A stretch of DNA of 64,000 nt from an uncultured Clostridia bacterium (GCA_947624215.1 CANQJJ010000005.1:1-64000), one strand, 5' to 3'; shown: positions 43,542-52,398, numbered from the stretch's first letter. Numbers and translations: made by a program. Notes: generated by a model not told the origin, from the letters alone.

Positions 43542-44435
43542 ATGCGTCAAAGATCCCGCGCGGTCGGCATTTTCTTCATCCTCGGCGCGGCGCTCTCCTT
43601 TGCCTTCATGAACTATTTCGTGAATGCCGCGGGCGCCCTCCCCGTCATGCAGAAAGTCTTTTTCCGCAACCTCATCGCTACCTTTCTCGTCTTCTTCGCC
43701 CTTCTCTTCGATAAGCAGAAGTTCCGCATCAAGTCCAAGGCCTGTCTGCCGTGGCTGTTTTTGCGCGCGGCCGTGGGCTTTTTGGGCGTCGTGCTCAATT
43801 TTTATGCCATCGACCACATCGGCAGCATCTCCGACGCCTCCATCCTCAACAAGCTCTCTCCCTTCTTCGCCATCCTCTTCTCCCTGCTCCTGCTCCGCGA
43901 ACGGCCCACCGTCTGGGAGATCTTGTTCGTGCTCATCGCCTTCGGCGGCGCGATGTGCGTCGTCCGCCCCACCTTCTCCTCAGACATGCTCCCCGCGCTT
44001 GCGGGCTTTGCGGGCGGGGCATGTGCGGGTTTTGCCTACACCTGCGTGCGCGTGCTCGGCATCAAGGGCGAACGCGGCAGCATGACGGTGTTCTTCTTCT
44101 CCGCCTTCTCCACCCTCGTCGCCCTCCCCTTCTTCATCGCTTTCTACACCCCCATGTCCGCATGGCAGTGGCTCTCGCTCATCCTCTCGGGCGTGGCCGC
44201 CGCGGCGGGACAGTTCTTTATCACGGCCGCCTACCGCTTTGCCCCCGCCAAGGAGATCGCCGTGTTTGACTACATGCAGGTACTTTTTGCAGCAATTTTG
44301 GGCTACTTCCTGCTCGATCAGATCCCCGCGCCGCTCAGCATCGTCGGGTACGTTGTGATCATCGGCGCCGCTGTCGCGAACTTCCTCTACCGCCTCCTCC
44401 GCGGGCGCCGTAAAAAAGACAAAGAGGTCGGATAA
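43542..44435 (+). CDS. EamA-family (drug/metabolite) transporter
   Basis: 297 residues, ten hydrophobic segments in two five-helix halves. N-terminal half: GIFFILGAALSFAFMNYFVNAAGALPVMQKVFFRNL...FYAIDHIGSISDASILNKLSPFFAILFS, the EamA pattern of a helix followed by a 'substrates/energy' loop. C-terminal half: VAAAAGQFFITAAYRFAPAKEIAVFDYMQVLFAAILGYFLLDQIPAPLSIVGYVVIIGAAV. Substrate unknown. MRQRSRAV is taken as the start; an ATG six bases earlier falls at or before the predicted transcript start. No Shine-Dalgarno is visible. It is followed 53 bases later by the flippase-fold gene with its own promoter. Confidence 0.92.
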   Translation: MRQRSRAVGIFFILGAALSFAFMNYFVNAAGALPVMQKVFFRNLIATFLVFFALLFDKQKFRIKSKACLPWLFLRAAVGFLGVVLNFYAIDHIGSISDASILNKLSPFFAILFSLLLLRERPTVWEILFVLIAFGGAMCVVRPTFSSDMLPALAGFAGGACAGFAYTCVRVLGIKGERGSMTVFFFSAFSTLVALPFFIAFYTPMSAWQWLSLILSGVAAAAGQFFITAAYRFAPAKEIAVFDYMQVLFAAILGYFLLDQIPAPLSIVGYVVIIGAAVANFLYRLLRGRRKKDKEVG

Positions 44436-44450
44436 ATTTGTGCGATTGGG

Positions 44451-44479
44451 TTGATTTTTCCGCCCGGTTGTGGTATGAT
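44451..44479 (+). promoter_or_regulatory. Predicted promoter of the YbhN-like gene (leaderless)
   Basis: TTGATT (44451-44456), a 17-base spacer and TATGAT (44474-44479). The predicted start near 44486 is about 3 bases before the ATG at 44489. Confidence 0.75.
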
Positions 44480-44488
44480 AATAACGGT

Positions 44489-45799
44489 ATGGACGAATCT
44501 GATCTCCCTCGGGAGCAAAAAATTTCATCCGACCCCCCCGTGGACGGCGCCGCCGCCCCGCTTTCGCATGAGGAAAATTCGACGACGGACATGCCCCCCG
44601 CTTCCCATCCGCAACAGAAAAAAGAGGCTGCGAAGATCCTGATCCCGGACATGCCCCCCACGGATCGCTTCAATACTCCGATGAGCCCCATCGGTGTGAC
44701 AGACAAAAAAGCCGCGCGGAAGTTCTGGATCAAGATGGCATTCTTGTTCCTTCTCATCGGCATCTCCATCGTCTTGCTCTTCACGATCACCGATTCGCTC
44801 ACCGAGGACAGCATCACGAGCCTCCCCGCCCTCATTGCGGGCATCAACCTCGAATGGCTTTTCATCCTCATCGGCGTCGTCATCCTCTGCATCGTCTTCG
44901 ACAGCGCCCGCTATGCCTATATATTGAAAATTTCAACGGGAAAATTCCACTTTCGTGCCTCGATGAAGGTCATGTTCCTCGGGAAATACTACGACGGCAT
45001 CACCCCGCTCGGCACGGGCGGACAACCCTTCCAGATCCACTATCTGCACAAGAAAAACAGCATCCCCGCGGGCGTCGCCACGGCCGTGCCCCTCGTGCTG
45101 TTCACGGTCCACACCGTCGTGTTCTGCACGCTCGCGGCCGTCCTCTTCTGCCTCGCGCCCGGCTACACCGCCGACGGCAACCAGACCATCACCACGACGT
45201 TCACCGCCATCGCATGGGTCTCGATGATCTGCAACCTCCTCGTCCCCGTCGTCATCATCACGGTCTCGCTCTTCCCCCGCTTCGGCAAGCGCGGCGTCAT
45301 GTGGGTGGTGAAGGTGCTCTCCAAGCTCCGCCTCGTGAAGCACCCCCTCCCCGTGGGCAAAAAATATGTGCGCGAGGCGACCGCTTACCGCGCCTCCCTC
45401 ACAAACATCCTCAAACGCTGGTGGCACTTCATCCCGCTCGCTATTTTGAGTTTCGGAAGCGCTGTTTTGAGCATGGGTGTCCCGTTTTTTGTCATGATGG
45501 CCCTTGCGGACTTCACGCCCTCCTTTGAGATCTTCGTGCAGATCCTGTGTATGTCCATGCTCACGTCTTACTCCGCCTCCCTCGTCCCCACGCCCGGCAA
45601 CAGCGGCGCCTTGGAGACGGCGGCCTCCCTCATCTTCGCAACGGTGCTCGGTGCGAGCGCGGGCGGCACCATCGGCTGGAGCATTCTGCTGTGGCGCCTT
45701 CTCACCTATTATCTCTATATCGTCATCGGCGTCGGCATCACGATCTTTGAGATGATCCGCGCAACGGTGCGGCGGAAACGGGCCGAGAGAGCGGCATAA
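44489..45799 (+). CDS. YbhN/LPG-synthase-TM-like integral membrane protein (UPF0104 fold)
   Basis: 436 residues. The first ~75 residues are a soluble acidic/proline-rich tail with two similar stretches, TDMPPA and PDMPPT, each over a CGGACATGCCCCCC sequence (44586-44599 and 44646-44659). Then come about eight hydrophobic segments. The family signature is GITPLGTGGQPFQIHYL (about residue 170) and SLVPTPGNSGALETAA (about 370), as in the transmembrane flippase half of MprF and in YbhN/AglD proteins. There is no lysyl-transferase domain. A role in lipid or glycolipid translocation is inferred from the fold only. Confidence 0.9.
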   Translation: MDESDLPREQKISSDPPVDGAAAPLSHEENSTTDMPPASHPQQKKEAAKILIPDMPPTDRFNTPMSPIGVTDKKAARKFWIKMAFLFLLIGISIVLLFTITDSLTEDSITSLPALIAGINLEWLFILIGVVILCIVFDSARYAYILKISTGKFHFRASMKVMFLGKYYDGITPLGTGGQPFQIHYLHKKNSIPAGVATAVPLVLFTVHTVVFCTLAAVLFCLAPGYTADGNQTITTTFTAIAWVSMICNLLVPVVIITVSLFPRFGKRGVMWVVKVLSKLRLVKHPLPVGKKYVREATAYRASLTNILKRWWHFIPLAILSFGSAVLSMGVPFFVMMALADFTPSFEIFVQILCMSMLTSYSASLVPTPGNSGALETAASLIFATVLGASAGGTIGWSILLWRLLTYYLYIVIGVGITIFEMIRATVRRKRAERAA

Positions 45800-45811
45800 A
45801 ATCAAATCGCG

Positions 45812-45846
45812 AAAAGGCGCCGTGCAACATGCACGGCGCCTTTCAT
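45812..45846. terminator. Bidirectional terminator between convergent genes
   Basis: GGCGCCGTGCA/TGCACGGCGCC 11-base perfect stem with an ACA loop, AAAA before and TTT after, between the YbhN-like (plus) and YfcE-like (minus) genes. Confidence 0.9.
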
Positions 45847-45870
45847 TTTAGAGTTTACATAGTTTTACGG

Positions 45871-45883
45871 GGTACCATGTCCG
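45871..45883 (+). repeat. Iterated motif copy (GGTACCATGTCCG)
   Basis: Three bases short of the YfcE-like stop codon, just outside the terminator. Confidence 0.7.
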
Positions 45884-45885
45884 CA

Positions 45886-46350
45886 TCAGAGGGGCACGAT
45901 CGTGGCGGTGGGCTTCTTTTTGTGGACGACGAGGTAGCAGTAGCTCGGGTCGATATAGGCGCCGATGGCACCGGGATTGACGAGGAGCACGCCGTCCACT
46001 TCGTCGATGCGCGCCGTGTGGGTGTGCCCGTAGAGAGCGACCGCACACCCCAGCTCTTTGGCGCGGTAGGCGAGGCGGTCAAGGCAAGTCTTCACGCCGT
46101 AGCGGTGGCCGTGGCAACAGAACACCGAGATCCCCTCGGCCTCGATGACGCATTCGTCGAGCGCGGCGGTGAAATCGCAATTGCCCTTCATGACGTACGT
46201 CTTTTCGGGGTAGGCCTTGCTCACTTCGCGCATATCTCCCGCGCCGTCGCCGAGGTGAACGATGTAGTCGTTCTCCGCAAACAGGTGGGAGATCTTGTCG
46301 ATCGCGCTCTTTTTGCCGTGCGAATCGGAGAGGATGACGAAGGTCTTCAT
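45886..46350 (-). CDS. YfcE/MJ0936-type metallophosphoesterase
   Basis: 154 residues starting MKTFVILSDSHGKKSAIDKI. Phosphoesterase motifs are LSDSHG, VHLGDGAGD, KGNCD, FCCHGHRYG and ALYGHTHTARID, giving the full two-metal site of the YfcE subfamily. The start overlaps the rdgB stop (ATGA at 46347-46350). It is the third gene in ade-rdgB-yfcE; rdgB next to a yfcE-like gene is a common pairing in Firmicutes. Cytoplasmic, phosphodiesterase specificity unknown. Confidence 0.93.
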   Translation of the reverse strand: MKTFVILSDSHGKKSAIDKISHLFAENDYIVHLGDGAGDMREVSKAYPEKTYVMKGNCDFTAALDECVIEAEGISVFCCHGHRYGVKTCLDRLAYRAKELGCAVALYGHTHTARIDEVDGVLLVNPGAIGAYIDPSYCYLVVHKKKPTATIVPL

Positions 46351-46922
46351 AGCATTCTGACGAGCGCCGCGAGCGCCCTCCCCCTGTGCGAGACGGCGTT
46401 TTTCGCCTCCTCCGAAGCCTCCGCAAAGGTGCAGCCGAGCTCGTCCGAGCAGAAGAGCGGGTCGTAACCAAACCCATTCTCTCCCCTCTCCTCGGTGAGG
46501 ATGGTGCCGTAGGTGCGCCCCTCGGCGGTGATCTCCCGCCCGTCGGGATAGACAAGGGCGATGGCGCAGGTGAAATGCGCGCGGCGGTCCGTCTTCCCCT
46601 CCAAATTTTTGAGGAGAAGGGCGCGGTTGCCGAGCGTCCATCCGTCGGGGCCGAACAGCTTGCTATAACGGGCGCTGTATACCCCCGGGGCTCCGTTCAA
46701 AGCGTCCACGCAGAGGCCGCTGTCATCGGCGATCGCGGGCATGCCTATGGCCTTTGCGGTCGCACGCGCTTTAATGAGGGCATTTTCGAGGAAGGTCGCG
46801 CCCGTCTCCTCCACCTCCTCCAAAAAGCCTGCCTCGGCCGCAGAAAGGAGGGTGACTCCCTTTAAGATCTCGCGCATTTCGCGCAGTTTGTGGGCATTGC
46901 CCGTGGCGGCAACGACGGTCAT
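46347..46922 (-). CDS. rdgB: RdgB/HAM1-family non-canonical purine NTP pyrophosphatase
   Basis: 191 residues starting MTVVAATGNAHKLREMREIL. It hydrolyses ITP, dITP and XTP to monophosphates to keep deaminated purines out of nucleic acids. Motifs are TGNAHK, ETGATFLENALIKARA, ADDSGLCVDALNGAPGVYSARYS, ERGENGFGYDPLF and VSHRGRAL. It overlaps the upstream adenine deaminase gene (ATGA at 46919-46922). The link with adenine deaminase, which makes hypoxanthine, is sensible because IMP/ITP pools rise with deamination. Confidence 0.96.
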   Translation of the reverse strand: MTVVAATGNAHKLREMREILKGVTLLSAAEAGFLEEVEETGATFLENALIKARATAKAIGMPAIADDSGLCVDALNGAPGVYSARYSKLFGPDGWTLGNRALLLKNLEGKTDRRAHFTCAIALVYPDGREITAEGRTYGTILTEERGENGFGYDPLFCSDELGCTFAEASEEAKNAVSHRGRALAALVRML

Positions 46923-48640
46923 ACTTCCTCCAACGGGACGAACGAATACTTTTCGAGATCGAACAGCCCCGTATCCAATAATTTTAATTTCGGAATGACG
47001 GCGAGCGACAAAAAGACGAGGGTCATGAAGGGCTCGTAGCACTCCCTTACCCCCATCGCGCGTGCCTTTTCGGCGATCTCACCCGTGCGGCGGATGACGG
47101 TCTCCGCGTCTTCCGAGCTCATGAGGCCCGCGATGTCGAGGGGAAAGACGTCCTCGCCGTCCCCGTTCACGAGGGCCATACCGCCCCCTGCCTGCTCCAA
47201 AAGACAACCGACGCGGGCCATGGCTTCATCGTCGTCGCCGAGGATGACGAGGTTGTGGCTGTCGTGGGCTACGGAGATGCCGATCGCACCGCCGTGCAGG
47301 CCGTAATCCTTCAAAAGGCCGAGCCCGATGTTGCCGCTCGCGTGGTGCCGTTCGATGACAGCGAGCTTGCAGAGGCCACCCATGTCCGAAAGTACCCCCT
47401 TCGGAGCATCGACAAAGCTCTCCGCAGTGTAGAGGCCGAAGGGCATGACTTCCATGACGCGGAACTTCCCGCCGTGGCCGACGATCTCGAAATCTTTCGC
47501 CTTGACGGGCCGCATTTTGACGGTGCTCTTGACGGCGTCGGGGAGAAAGCGCCGGGCGGTATCGAAGAGCGCCTTGCCCTTTTCCGCTACCAAAACGCCG
47601 CGTTTGAAGACGGCCGAGACGTGGAATCCCTCCAAGTTGTCGATGAGGGCGATGTCGGCAAAATAGCGGGGTGCAATGGCGCCCGTGTCAGCCAGTTTGT
47701 AGCAATCCGCAACGTTGATCGTGGCCATGGCGACGGCATAACGCGCGTCCAGCCCTGCAGAGACAAGGCGGCGAAGGGCATCGTCGAGGTGCCCGCGCGA
47801 GGAGAGGTCCTTGGCGTTCTTGTCGTCCGAGCAGAGGACAAAGCGGCGGAAGTTGAACGCGTCGATCGCCGCGCGTGCGTCCTGGATGTTGTTGGCCGAG
47901 GAGCCGCAGCGGATCTGCACATACATGCCGCGGGCGGCCTTCTTTCTGCACTCCTCCGCAGTGAGCGATTCGTGGTCGGTGAGCACGCCCGCACAGCGGT
48001 AAGCGTCAAAGGCTTCACCTGAAAGATCGGGGGCATGTCCGTCAACGGGCTTTCGGAAAGCGTGTGCGGCCGCAATTTTTCGGAGGGCATCCTCGTCGCC
48101 GCTGAGCACGGCGGGAAAGTTCATCATCTCGCCGAGGCCGAAGAAGAGGTCGCGCGCGAGTTCCTGCTCGGTCTCCCTGCCGCCGATGACCGCGCCGCTC
48201 GTTTCAAAGGGCGTGGCGGGAACGCAGGAGGGAAGCTGGAGGTAGACATCGAGAGGAGCAACGCCATTGCAGGAGAGCCGCGAAAAGGCCTCTTTGATGT
48301 ATTCGGCCCCCGCGATCCCGCAGACATTGACGATCTCATGGGGGTCGGCGACAACACCCGTCGTACCGCATGGCACGGCGAGTGAAGCCCACGCCTCGGG
48401 GGAGAGCATGGAACTCTCGATGTGGATGTGGGAATCGATGAGACCGGGGATGGCAATGCGGCCGCCTGCGTCATAGACGGAGAGGGCGGGGTAATCTTTG
48501 CCGATGCCGACGACGCGACCCTCCGCGATGGCGATGTCGCCCTCTTCGAGCTCGCCCGTGAACACATTGAAGATGCGGGCGTTTGTGATGACAAGATCGG
48601 ACGGTTCGCGCTTCATGGCGCAATCGATGAGGTGTTTCAT
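46919..48640 (-). CDS. ade: Adenine deaminase
   Basis: 573 residues. It converts adenine to hypoxanthine and ammonia. The amidohydrolase metal site is PGLIDSHIHIESSMLSPEAWA, with VADPHEIVNVCG and VDGHAPDLSG, and the C-terminal domain contains GGMALVNGDGEDVFPLDIAGLMS, all typical of the Bacillus Ade type. The ATG at 48638-48640 is chosen; it lies 7 bases after the -10 box with no Shine-Dalgarno, so the mRNA is probably leaderless. A LSDMGGLCKL segment is encoded by a motif variant (CACCCATGTCCGA, around 47377-47389), and another variant, GGGGGCATGTCCG, occurs at 48029-48041. Confidence 0.95.
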   Translation of the reverse strand: MKHLIDCAMKREPSDLVITNARIFNVFTGELEEGDIAIAEGRVVGIGKDYPALSVYDAGGRIAIPGLIDSHIHIESSMLSPEAWASLAVPCGTTGVVADPHEIVNVCGIAGAEYIKEAFSRLSCNGVAPLDVYLQLPSCVPATPFETSGAVIGGRETEQELARDLFFGLGEMMNFPAVLSGDEDALRKIAAAHAFRKPVDGHAPDLSGEAFDAYRCAGVLTDHESLTAEECRKKAARGMYVQIRCGSSANNIQDARAAIDAFNFRRFVLCSDDKNAKDLSSRGHLDDALRRLVSAGLDARYAVAMATINVADCYKLADTGAIAPRYFADIALIDNLEGFHVSAVFKRGVLVAEKGKALFDTARRFLPDAVKSTVKMRPVKAKDFEIVGHGGKFRVMEVMPFGLYTAESFVDAPKGVLSDMGGLCKLAVIERHHASGNIGLGLLKDYGLHGGAIGISVAHDSHNLVILGDDDEAMARVGCLLEQAGGGMALVNGDGEDVFPLDIAGLMSSEDAETVIRRTGEIAEKARAMGVRECYEPFMTLVFLSLAVIPKLKLLDTGLFDLEKYSFVPLEEV

Positions 48641-48647
48641 GGTTTTG

Positions 48648-48676
48648 ATTATAACACAAAAGCCGCCTGTATGCAA
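48648..48676 (-). promoter_or_regulatory. Predicted promoter of ade-rdgB-yfcE (leaderless)
   Basis: TTGCAT (48671-48676), a 17-base spacer and TATAAT (48648-48653). The ATG is 7 bases downstream. Confidence 0.78.
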
Positions 48677-48699
48677 GCGGCTAAGCGAGATTTTTGTTT

Positions 48700-49395
48700 T
48701 TAAGGGACCATGCGTTATGATCGCGTCACCCTGCGCGAGACATGACGGATTTGGAATGGCTTATTCGCTGCGGCGGTGGTGGTAAGCGCACATCCCCCTT
48801 GCTGTCCCTGTAAGGGAAATTACCCCGAAGCCCTTGAAGGGGGAAAAGGGTTTCTCCTCCTCATCCGCCCTCATCCGCCCCTTACGGGGCACCTTCCCCA
48901 AGGGGGAAGGCAAGAGCGGCGCTCAAATGGGCCTGTGGTGTGGTAAGCGCGTCATCCTGAGGCGTAAGGACGATACGAAGTCCGATGCGGCCGTCCCCAA
49001 AGGATCCCGAAGTACGAAGTCCGACCCTCATACCGACCCCGAGGCGTAGCCGAGCGGGGAGCGTATCTTGAGCGAAACGGCACAGTCGTTCCTCATCAGC
49101 CAATGCTGATGTTTTCATTGGGCTTTATCGTTCAAGATTCACTCGGGCTTACGCCCTCGGAATGAGGGTACGCTCACACGGGCTCGGTCGTAGCAAGATT
49201 CTTCGCGGATGAGCAGTTCGCTCTAATTCATGCCGTTTCGGCTCAGAATGACGCTTCGATTGAGCTCGGTCGGGCAGAATGACGCTTCGATTGGGCTCGG
49301 TCGGGCAGAATGACGCTCTGATTGGGCTTGAGCGCGGACATGGTACCCTCTTACTGTCCCTGTAAGAGAAAATGGCGCACTTTCCTTATCAAAGC
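48700..49395. repeat. Intergenic repeat mosaic 11
   Basis: Order: CTTGCTGTCCCTGTAAGGGA with the alternative TACCCCGAAGCCCTTGAAGG continuation (about 48800), TCATCCGCCCCTTACGGGGC (about 48875-48915), CATCCTGAGGCGTAAGGACG / AAAGGATCCCGAAGTACG (about 48953-49025), a unique CCGAGGCGTAGCCGAGC stretch, GCAAGATTCTTCGCGGATG with three short CAGAATGACGCT tails (about 49193-49330), and an iterated-motif copy (CGGACATGGTACC, 49335-49347) 52 bases past the ATPase stop. No gene. Confidence 0.85.
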
Positions 49396-49398
49396 TTA

Positions 49399-51453
49399 TC
49401 AGATCTTTCCGCGCATGCGGAGGGAGTTGAGGACGGCAAGCAGCATGACGCCGACGTCGCCGAAGACCGCCGCCCAGAGCGGGATGAACCCGAACAGCGA
49501 GAGCACCATGAGCGCCACTTTCACCGCGATCGAGAACACAATGTTCTCAAATACGATCTTGCGCGTCTTCCTGGCCCCTTTCAAGGCCTTGGGAAGAGCG
49601 GAGAGGTTGTCACTCGCGAGCACGAAATCGCTCGCCTCGATGGCCGCGTCGCTCCCCAAGCCCCCCATCGCCACGGCCACGTCCGCCTCGGCCATGACGG
49701 GCGTATCGTTGATCCCGTCGCCCACATACATGAGCGCACCCTGCTCCCGAAGGGCCTGCGCACGCATCGGTTTCTCCTCAGGCATGAGCCCGGCACATAC
49801 CATGTCCACGGGTAACCCCTTCAAAGCCGCTTTTGCCCGCGCCTCGGTGTCGCCCGTGAGCACGGCGATCTGCCTGATGCCCGCGCGCTTCAATGCCCCG
49901 AGCGCCTCGCTTGCCTCGGCCCGCACGTTGTCCGCGATCTCCACATGCCCTATGAGGACGCCGTCCTCCGCGACATATACGATGAGGTCGCTGCTCTCCA
50001 CCGCCTCCGCCGCGATGTTCCGCTCACGCATGAGGCGAAGGCTCCCCGCTAAGATGTGTTTTCCGTCCACGTCGCCCTCCAAGCCAAGACCTGCAAGTTC
50101 CACGACGTTTTCCGCCGCAGGGGCCTCATATTCCGCAAAGGCCTGTGCGAGCGGATGGGAGGACATTTTTTCCAAAGCGACGGCCATATCGCGGACATGG
50201 GTGCCACCTTTTACGTCTGCTATGCTGAATTTTCCCTCGGTGAGAGTGCCCGTTTTGTCGAAGGCGGCGACGCTCACCCGCGCGAGGGCGTCAACCCCCA
50301 CCGCTCCCTTGGCAAGCACGCCGGCACGGGCCAAAGTGCCCACGCCCGAGAAGTAAGTAAGGGGCACCGAGATGATGAGCGCGCAGGGGCAGGAAATGAC
50401 GAGGAAATTGAGCGCGCGCCCCACCCACAGGGCAAACCGGTAGCCGTCGAAGAGGGGCGGGATGACGGCGATGAGGAGGGCGAGCAAGACGACGACGGGC
50501 GTATAGATGCGCGCGAAACGCGTGATGAATTTCTCGGGTTTAGCCTTCTTGGCGGAGGAATTTTCCACCATTTCGAGGATGCGTGCCACGGCGCTCTCGG
50601 ACACGGGGCGCACGATCTCTGCCTTGACGGCCGCGCCTTCGTTGACGCACCCCGCGAGCACTTCCTCCCCCGCGGCGCACTCCCGCAGATAGGCCTCGCC
50701 CGTGAGCGACTTGGTGTCCAGCGTGGTGTCTCCAAATAGGCGGCAGTCGGCGGGAACGCGGTCCCCCTTGCGCAGGAGGATGACGTCGCCCGTTTCGAGC
50801 GTCTCGGGGTCTACCTCCTCCGTCACCTCCCCGACCACTTTGAGAGCGGTCTCGCTCTTCAAGGCGGCAAGCCGTGCAATGGCGCCCCGCGAGGACCCGA
50901 CGGCGATCGTCTGCAGGAGCTCGCCGATCTCATAGAGCAACATGACGGCCGCGCCCTCCATGGGCTCCTTGATGGCAAATGCCCCCACTGCCGCGATCAA
51001 CATGAGCAGATTTTCATCGAGCAGAACGGAGGGATGGAACCCGTCTTTGAAGGCGCGTACACAGTTGCGCGCCGCATTTATGGCCACAGTCCAACCCGTG
51101 AAAAGCGCGGCGGCAAGGAATAACCCAAAATAGATCCAAAAGTTGACACCGACGAGCTGGACGACGAGCGCGGGCACAAAAAAGAGGGCCGAGAGGGCGA
51201 TGGAGACGATCTCTTTCAGATGACGTTCGCGCTTTACGGGGGCATTCCCGTCTACGATCTCCACCTCCTCGAAATGTGAGATGACGTCGATGGCCCTTGT
51301 TAAGGCCTCCTCCCCCTCATATTCGAGACTGACGCGTTGATTGATGAAATCTGCCGCGGCGGCCCGGACGCCGTCGAGTTTTTCAAGCTCCTCCGAGAGC
51401 TCTGCGGCACAGGCGGCGCAGTCGAGATTTTTGATGCGGATGACTTTTTTCAT
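49399..51453 (-). CDS. Heavy-metal-translocating P-type ATPase (Cd/Zn/Pb type)
   Basis: 684 residues. The N-terminal HMA domain has IKNLDCAACAAEL, whose CxxC binds metal. Six to eight hydrophobic segments include VISCPCALIISVP, the CPC metal site of the zinc/cadmium class. Catalytic motifs are AAFDKTGTLTEGKF (phosphorylated Asp), MSSHPLAQAFAEY (HP locus), LTGDTEARAKAA and MYVGDGINDTPVMAEADVAVAMG. GGAGAAGG precedes the ATG. It follows the ArsR/CadC repressor by 84 bases on the same strand, the standard cadCA-type arrangement. VDMVCAG and GGTHVRDMA are encoded over motif copies (49798-49807 and 50192-50208). Confidence 0.96.
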   Translation of the reverse strand: MKKVIRIKNLDCAACAAELSEELEKLDGVRAAAADFINQRVSLEYEGEEALTRAIDVISHFEEVEIVDGNAPVKRERHLKEIVSIALSALFFVPALVVQLVGVNFWIYFGLFLAAALFTGWTVAINAARNCVRAFKDGFHPSVLLDENLLMLIAAVGAFAIKEPMEGAAVMLLYEIGELLQTIAVGSSRGAIARLAALKSETALKVVGEVTEEVDPETLETGDVILLRKGDRVPADCRLFGDTTLDTKSLTGEAYLRECAAGEEVLAGCVNEGAAVKAEIVRPVSESAVARILEMVENSSAKKAKPEKFITRFARIYTPVVVLLALLIAVIPPLFDGYRFALWVGRALNFLVISCPCALIISVPLTYFSGVGTLARAGVLAKGAVGVDALARVSVAAFDKTGTLTEGKFSIADVKGGTHVRDMAVALEKMSSHPLAQAFAEYEAPAAENVVELAGLGLEGDVDGKHILAGSLRLMRERNIAAEAVESSDLIVYVAEDGVLIGHVEIADNVRAEASEALGALKRAGIRQIAVLTGDTEARAKAALKGLPVDMVCAGLMPEEKPMRAQALREQGALMYVGDGINDTPVMAEADVAVAMGGLGSDAAIEASDFVLASDNLSALPKALKGARKTRKIVFENIVFSIAVKVALMVLSLFGFIPLWAAVFGDVGVMLLAVLNSLRMRGKI

Positions 51454-51537
51454 ACCTTCTCCTTAAATTTTGCAGTGTGGGAACTTTTTACAGTGCGGGC
51501 GCCTTTGTAATACGGGCGCTTCTGTAATTCGGACGGG

Positions 51538-51888
51538 TCAAATTTTGCAGTGCAGGTGGGTGCAGGCGAGTTCCAGCACGGCGACGACATGGCCGTCGGC
51601 GAGGGAATAGGAGATGTTCTGGCCGTCACGCCGCGCCTTGACGATGCCCGCGGCCTTGAGGATGCGGAGCTGGTGTGAGACGGCGCTCTGGGTCCCCCCC
51701 ACCGCCTCGACGATGTGCCCCACGCACAGCTCGCCCTGCCTGAGCGCAAACAAAATTTTCAGCCGCGCAGGCTCCGAGATCGCCTTGAACAGCGCCCCCA
51801 CGCGCCCCACCTCCTCCTCGCCCGGCATGTTCTCCCGCGCAAGTTTTGCGGCAAGCTCGTGTTCCGCTTCGTGTCCGCATGCAGACAT
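51538..51888 (-). CDS. ArsR/SmtB-family metal-responsive repressor (CadC-like)
   Basis: 116 residues starting MSACGHEAEHELAAKLAREN. The winged helix reads ALFKAISEPARLKILFALRQGELCVGHIVEAVGGTQSAVSHQLRILKAAGIVKARRDGQNISYSLAD. Possible ligands are at the N-terminus (CGHEAEHE), in alpha-3 (ELCVGH) and in the alpha-5 helix (DGHVVAVLELACTHLHC), as in SmtB/CzrA/CadC sensors of Zn, Cd or Pb. GGAGG precedes the ATG at 51886-51888. A 9-2-9 perfect palindrome sits between its -10 box and start codon, so it should repress itself and the ATPase gene. Confidence 0.95.
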   Translation of the reverse strand: MSACGHEAEHELAAKLARENMPGEEEVGRVGALFKAISEPARLKILFALRQGELCVGHIVEAVGGTQSAVSHQLRILKAAGIVKARRDGQNISYSLADGHVVAVLELACTHLHCKI

Positions 51889-51909
51889 TGTTGCACCTCC
51901 AATATCAAT

Positions 51910-51929
51910 ATATGAATAAGTATTCATAT
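51910..51929. promoter_or_regulatory. ArsR/SmtB-type operator
   Basis: ATATGAATA-AG-TATTCATAT, a perfect 9-2-9 inverted repeat. TGAAxA...TATTCA matches the usual binding site of metal-sensing ArsR proteins. It abuts the -10 box of the cad-type operon. Confidence 0.85.
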
Positions 51930-51956
51930 GATAACACAAACAAAAAACGCTGTCAA
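51928..51956 (-). promoter_or_regulatory. Predicted promoter of the metal repressor-ATPase operon
   Basis: TTGACA (51951-51956), a 17-base spacer and TATCAT (51928-51933). Confidence 0.85.
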
Positions 51957-52050
51957 GCGTTTGGAGGAAAATTTTTAATTTTCGGATGCACTTTTTTTTG
52001 GGGGGGGAATACGTCTGTTGACAGACCAAGCATTCGATTACGTCACCCTG

Positions 52051-52105
52051 ACCACGCGAGGCTTCTATTTGTGATTCCAAGCGCGACACGAGCCGTAGGC
52101 AAAGT
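52051..52105 (-). mobile_element. 55-bp nested mini-element, subtype II, copy 2
   Basis: Minus-strand reading begins ACTTTGCC and ends GCGTGGT. Removing it rejoins CACCCTG and AACGTAGTTG, exactly the uninterrupted form near 1733 and 10083. Insertion point on the minus strand TT^CAG. Confidence 0.78.
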
Positions 52106-52385
52106 AACGTAGTTGAAGGGTCATCGCAGTCTTAATACTAAGGTGATGCTTCGACACAGCTCAGCATGACGTAATTGGAAATGCCTTGGGTGCTTATACG
52201 CAGTCCGACGAAAAGCTCCTCCTTGGGGAGGAGCTGTCACATCGTGACTGAGGTGGGGAATACAACTGTTCCTTCCGCTTTTTATAGGGAAGAGCGATCG
52301 AGTTTTATAAGGAAGGGCGATCATAGTCCCCACCCCCCTATCCCCCTCCCCAAGGAGGGGGTATCGCTCACACGAGCCCTCATCG

Positions 52386-52398
52386 CAGACATGGTACC
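52386..52398 (-). repeat. Iterated motif copy (CAGACATGGTACC)
   Basis: Lies between two repeat modules in the mosaic, not inside a gene. Confidence 0.6.
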
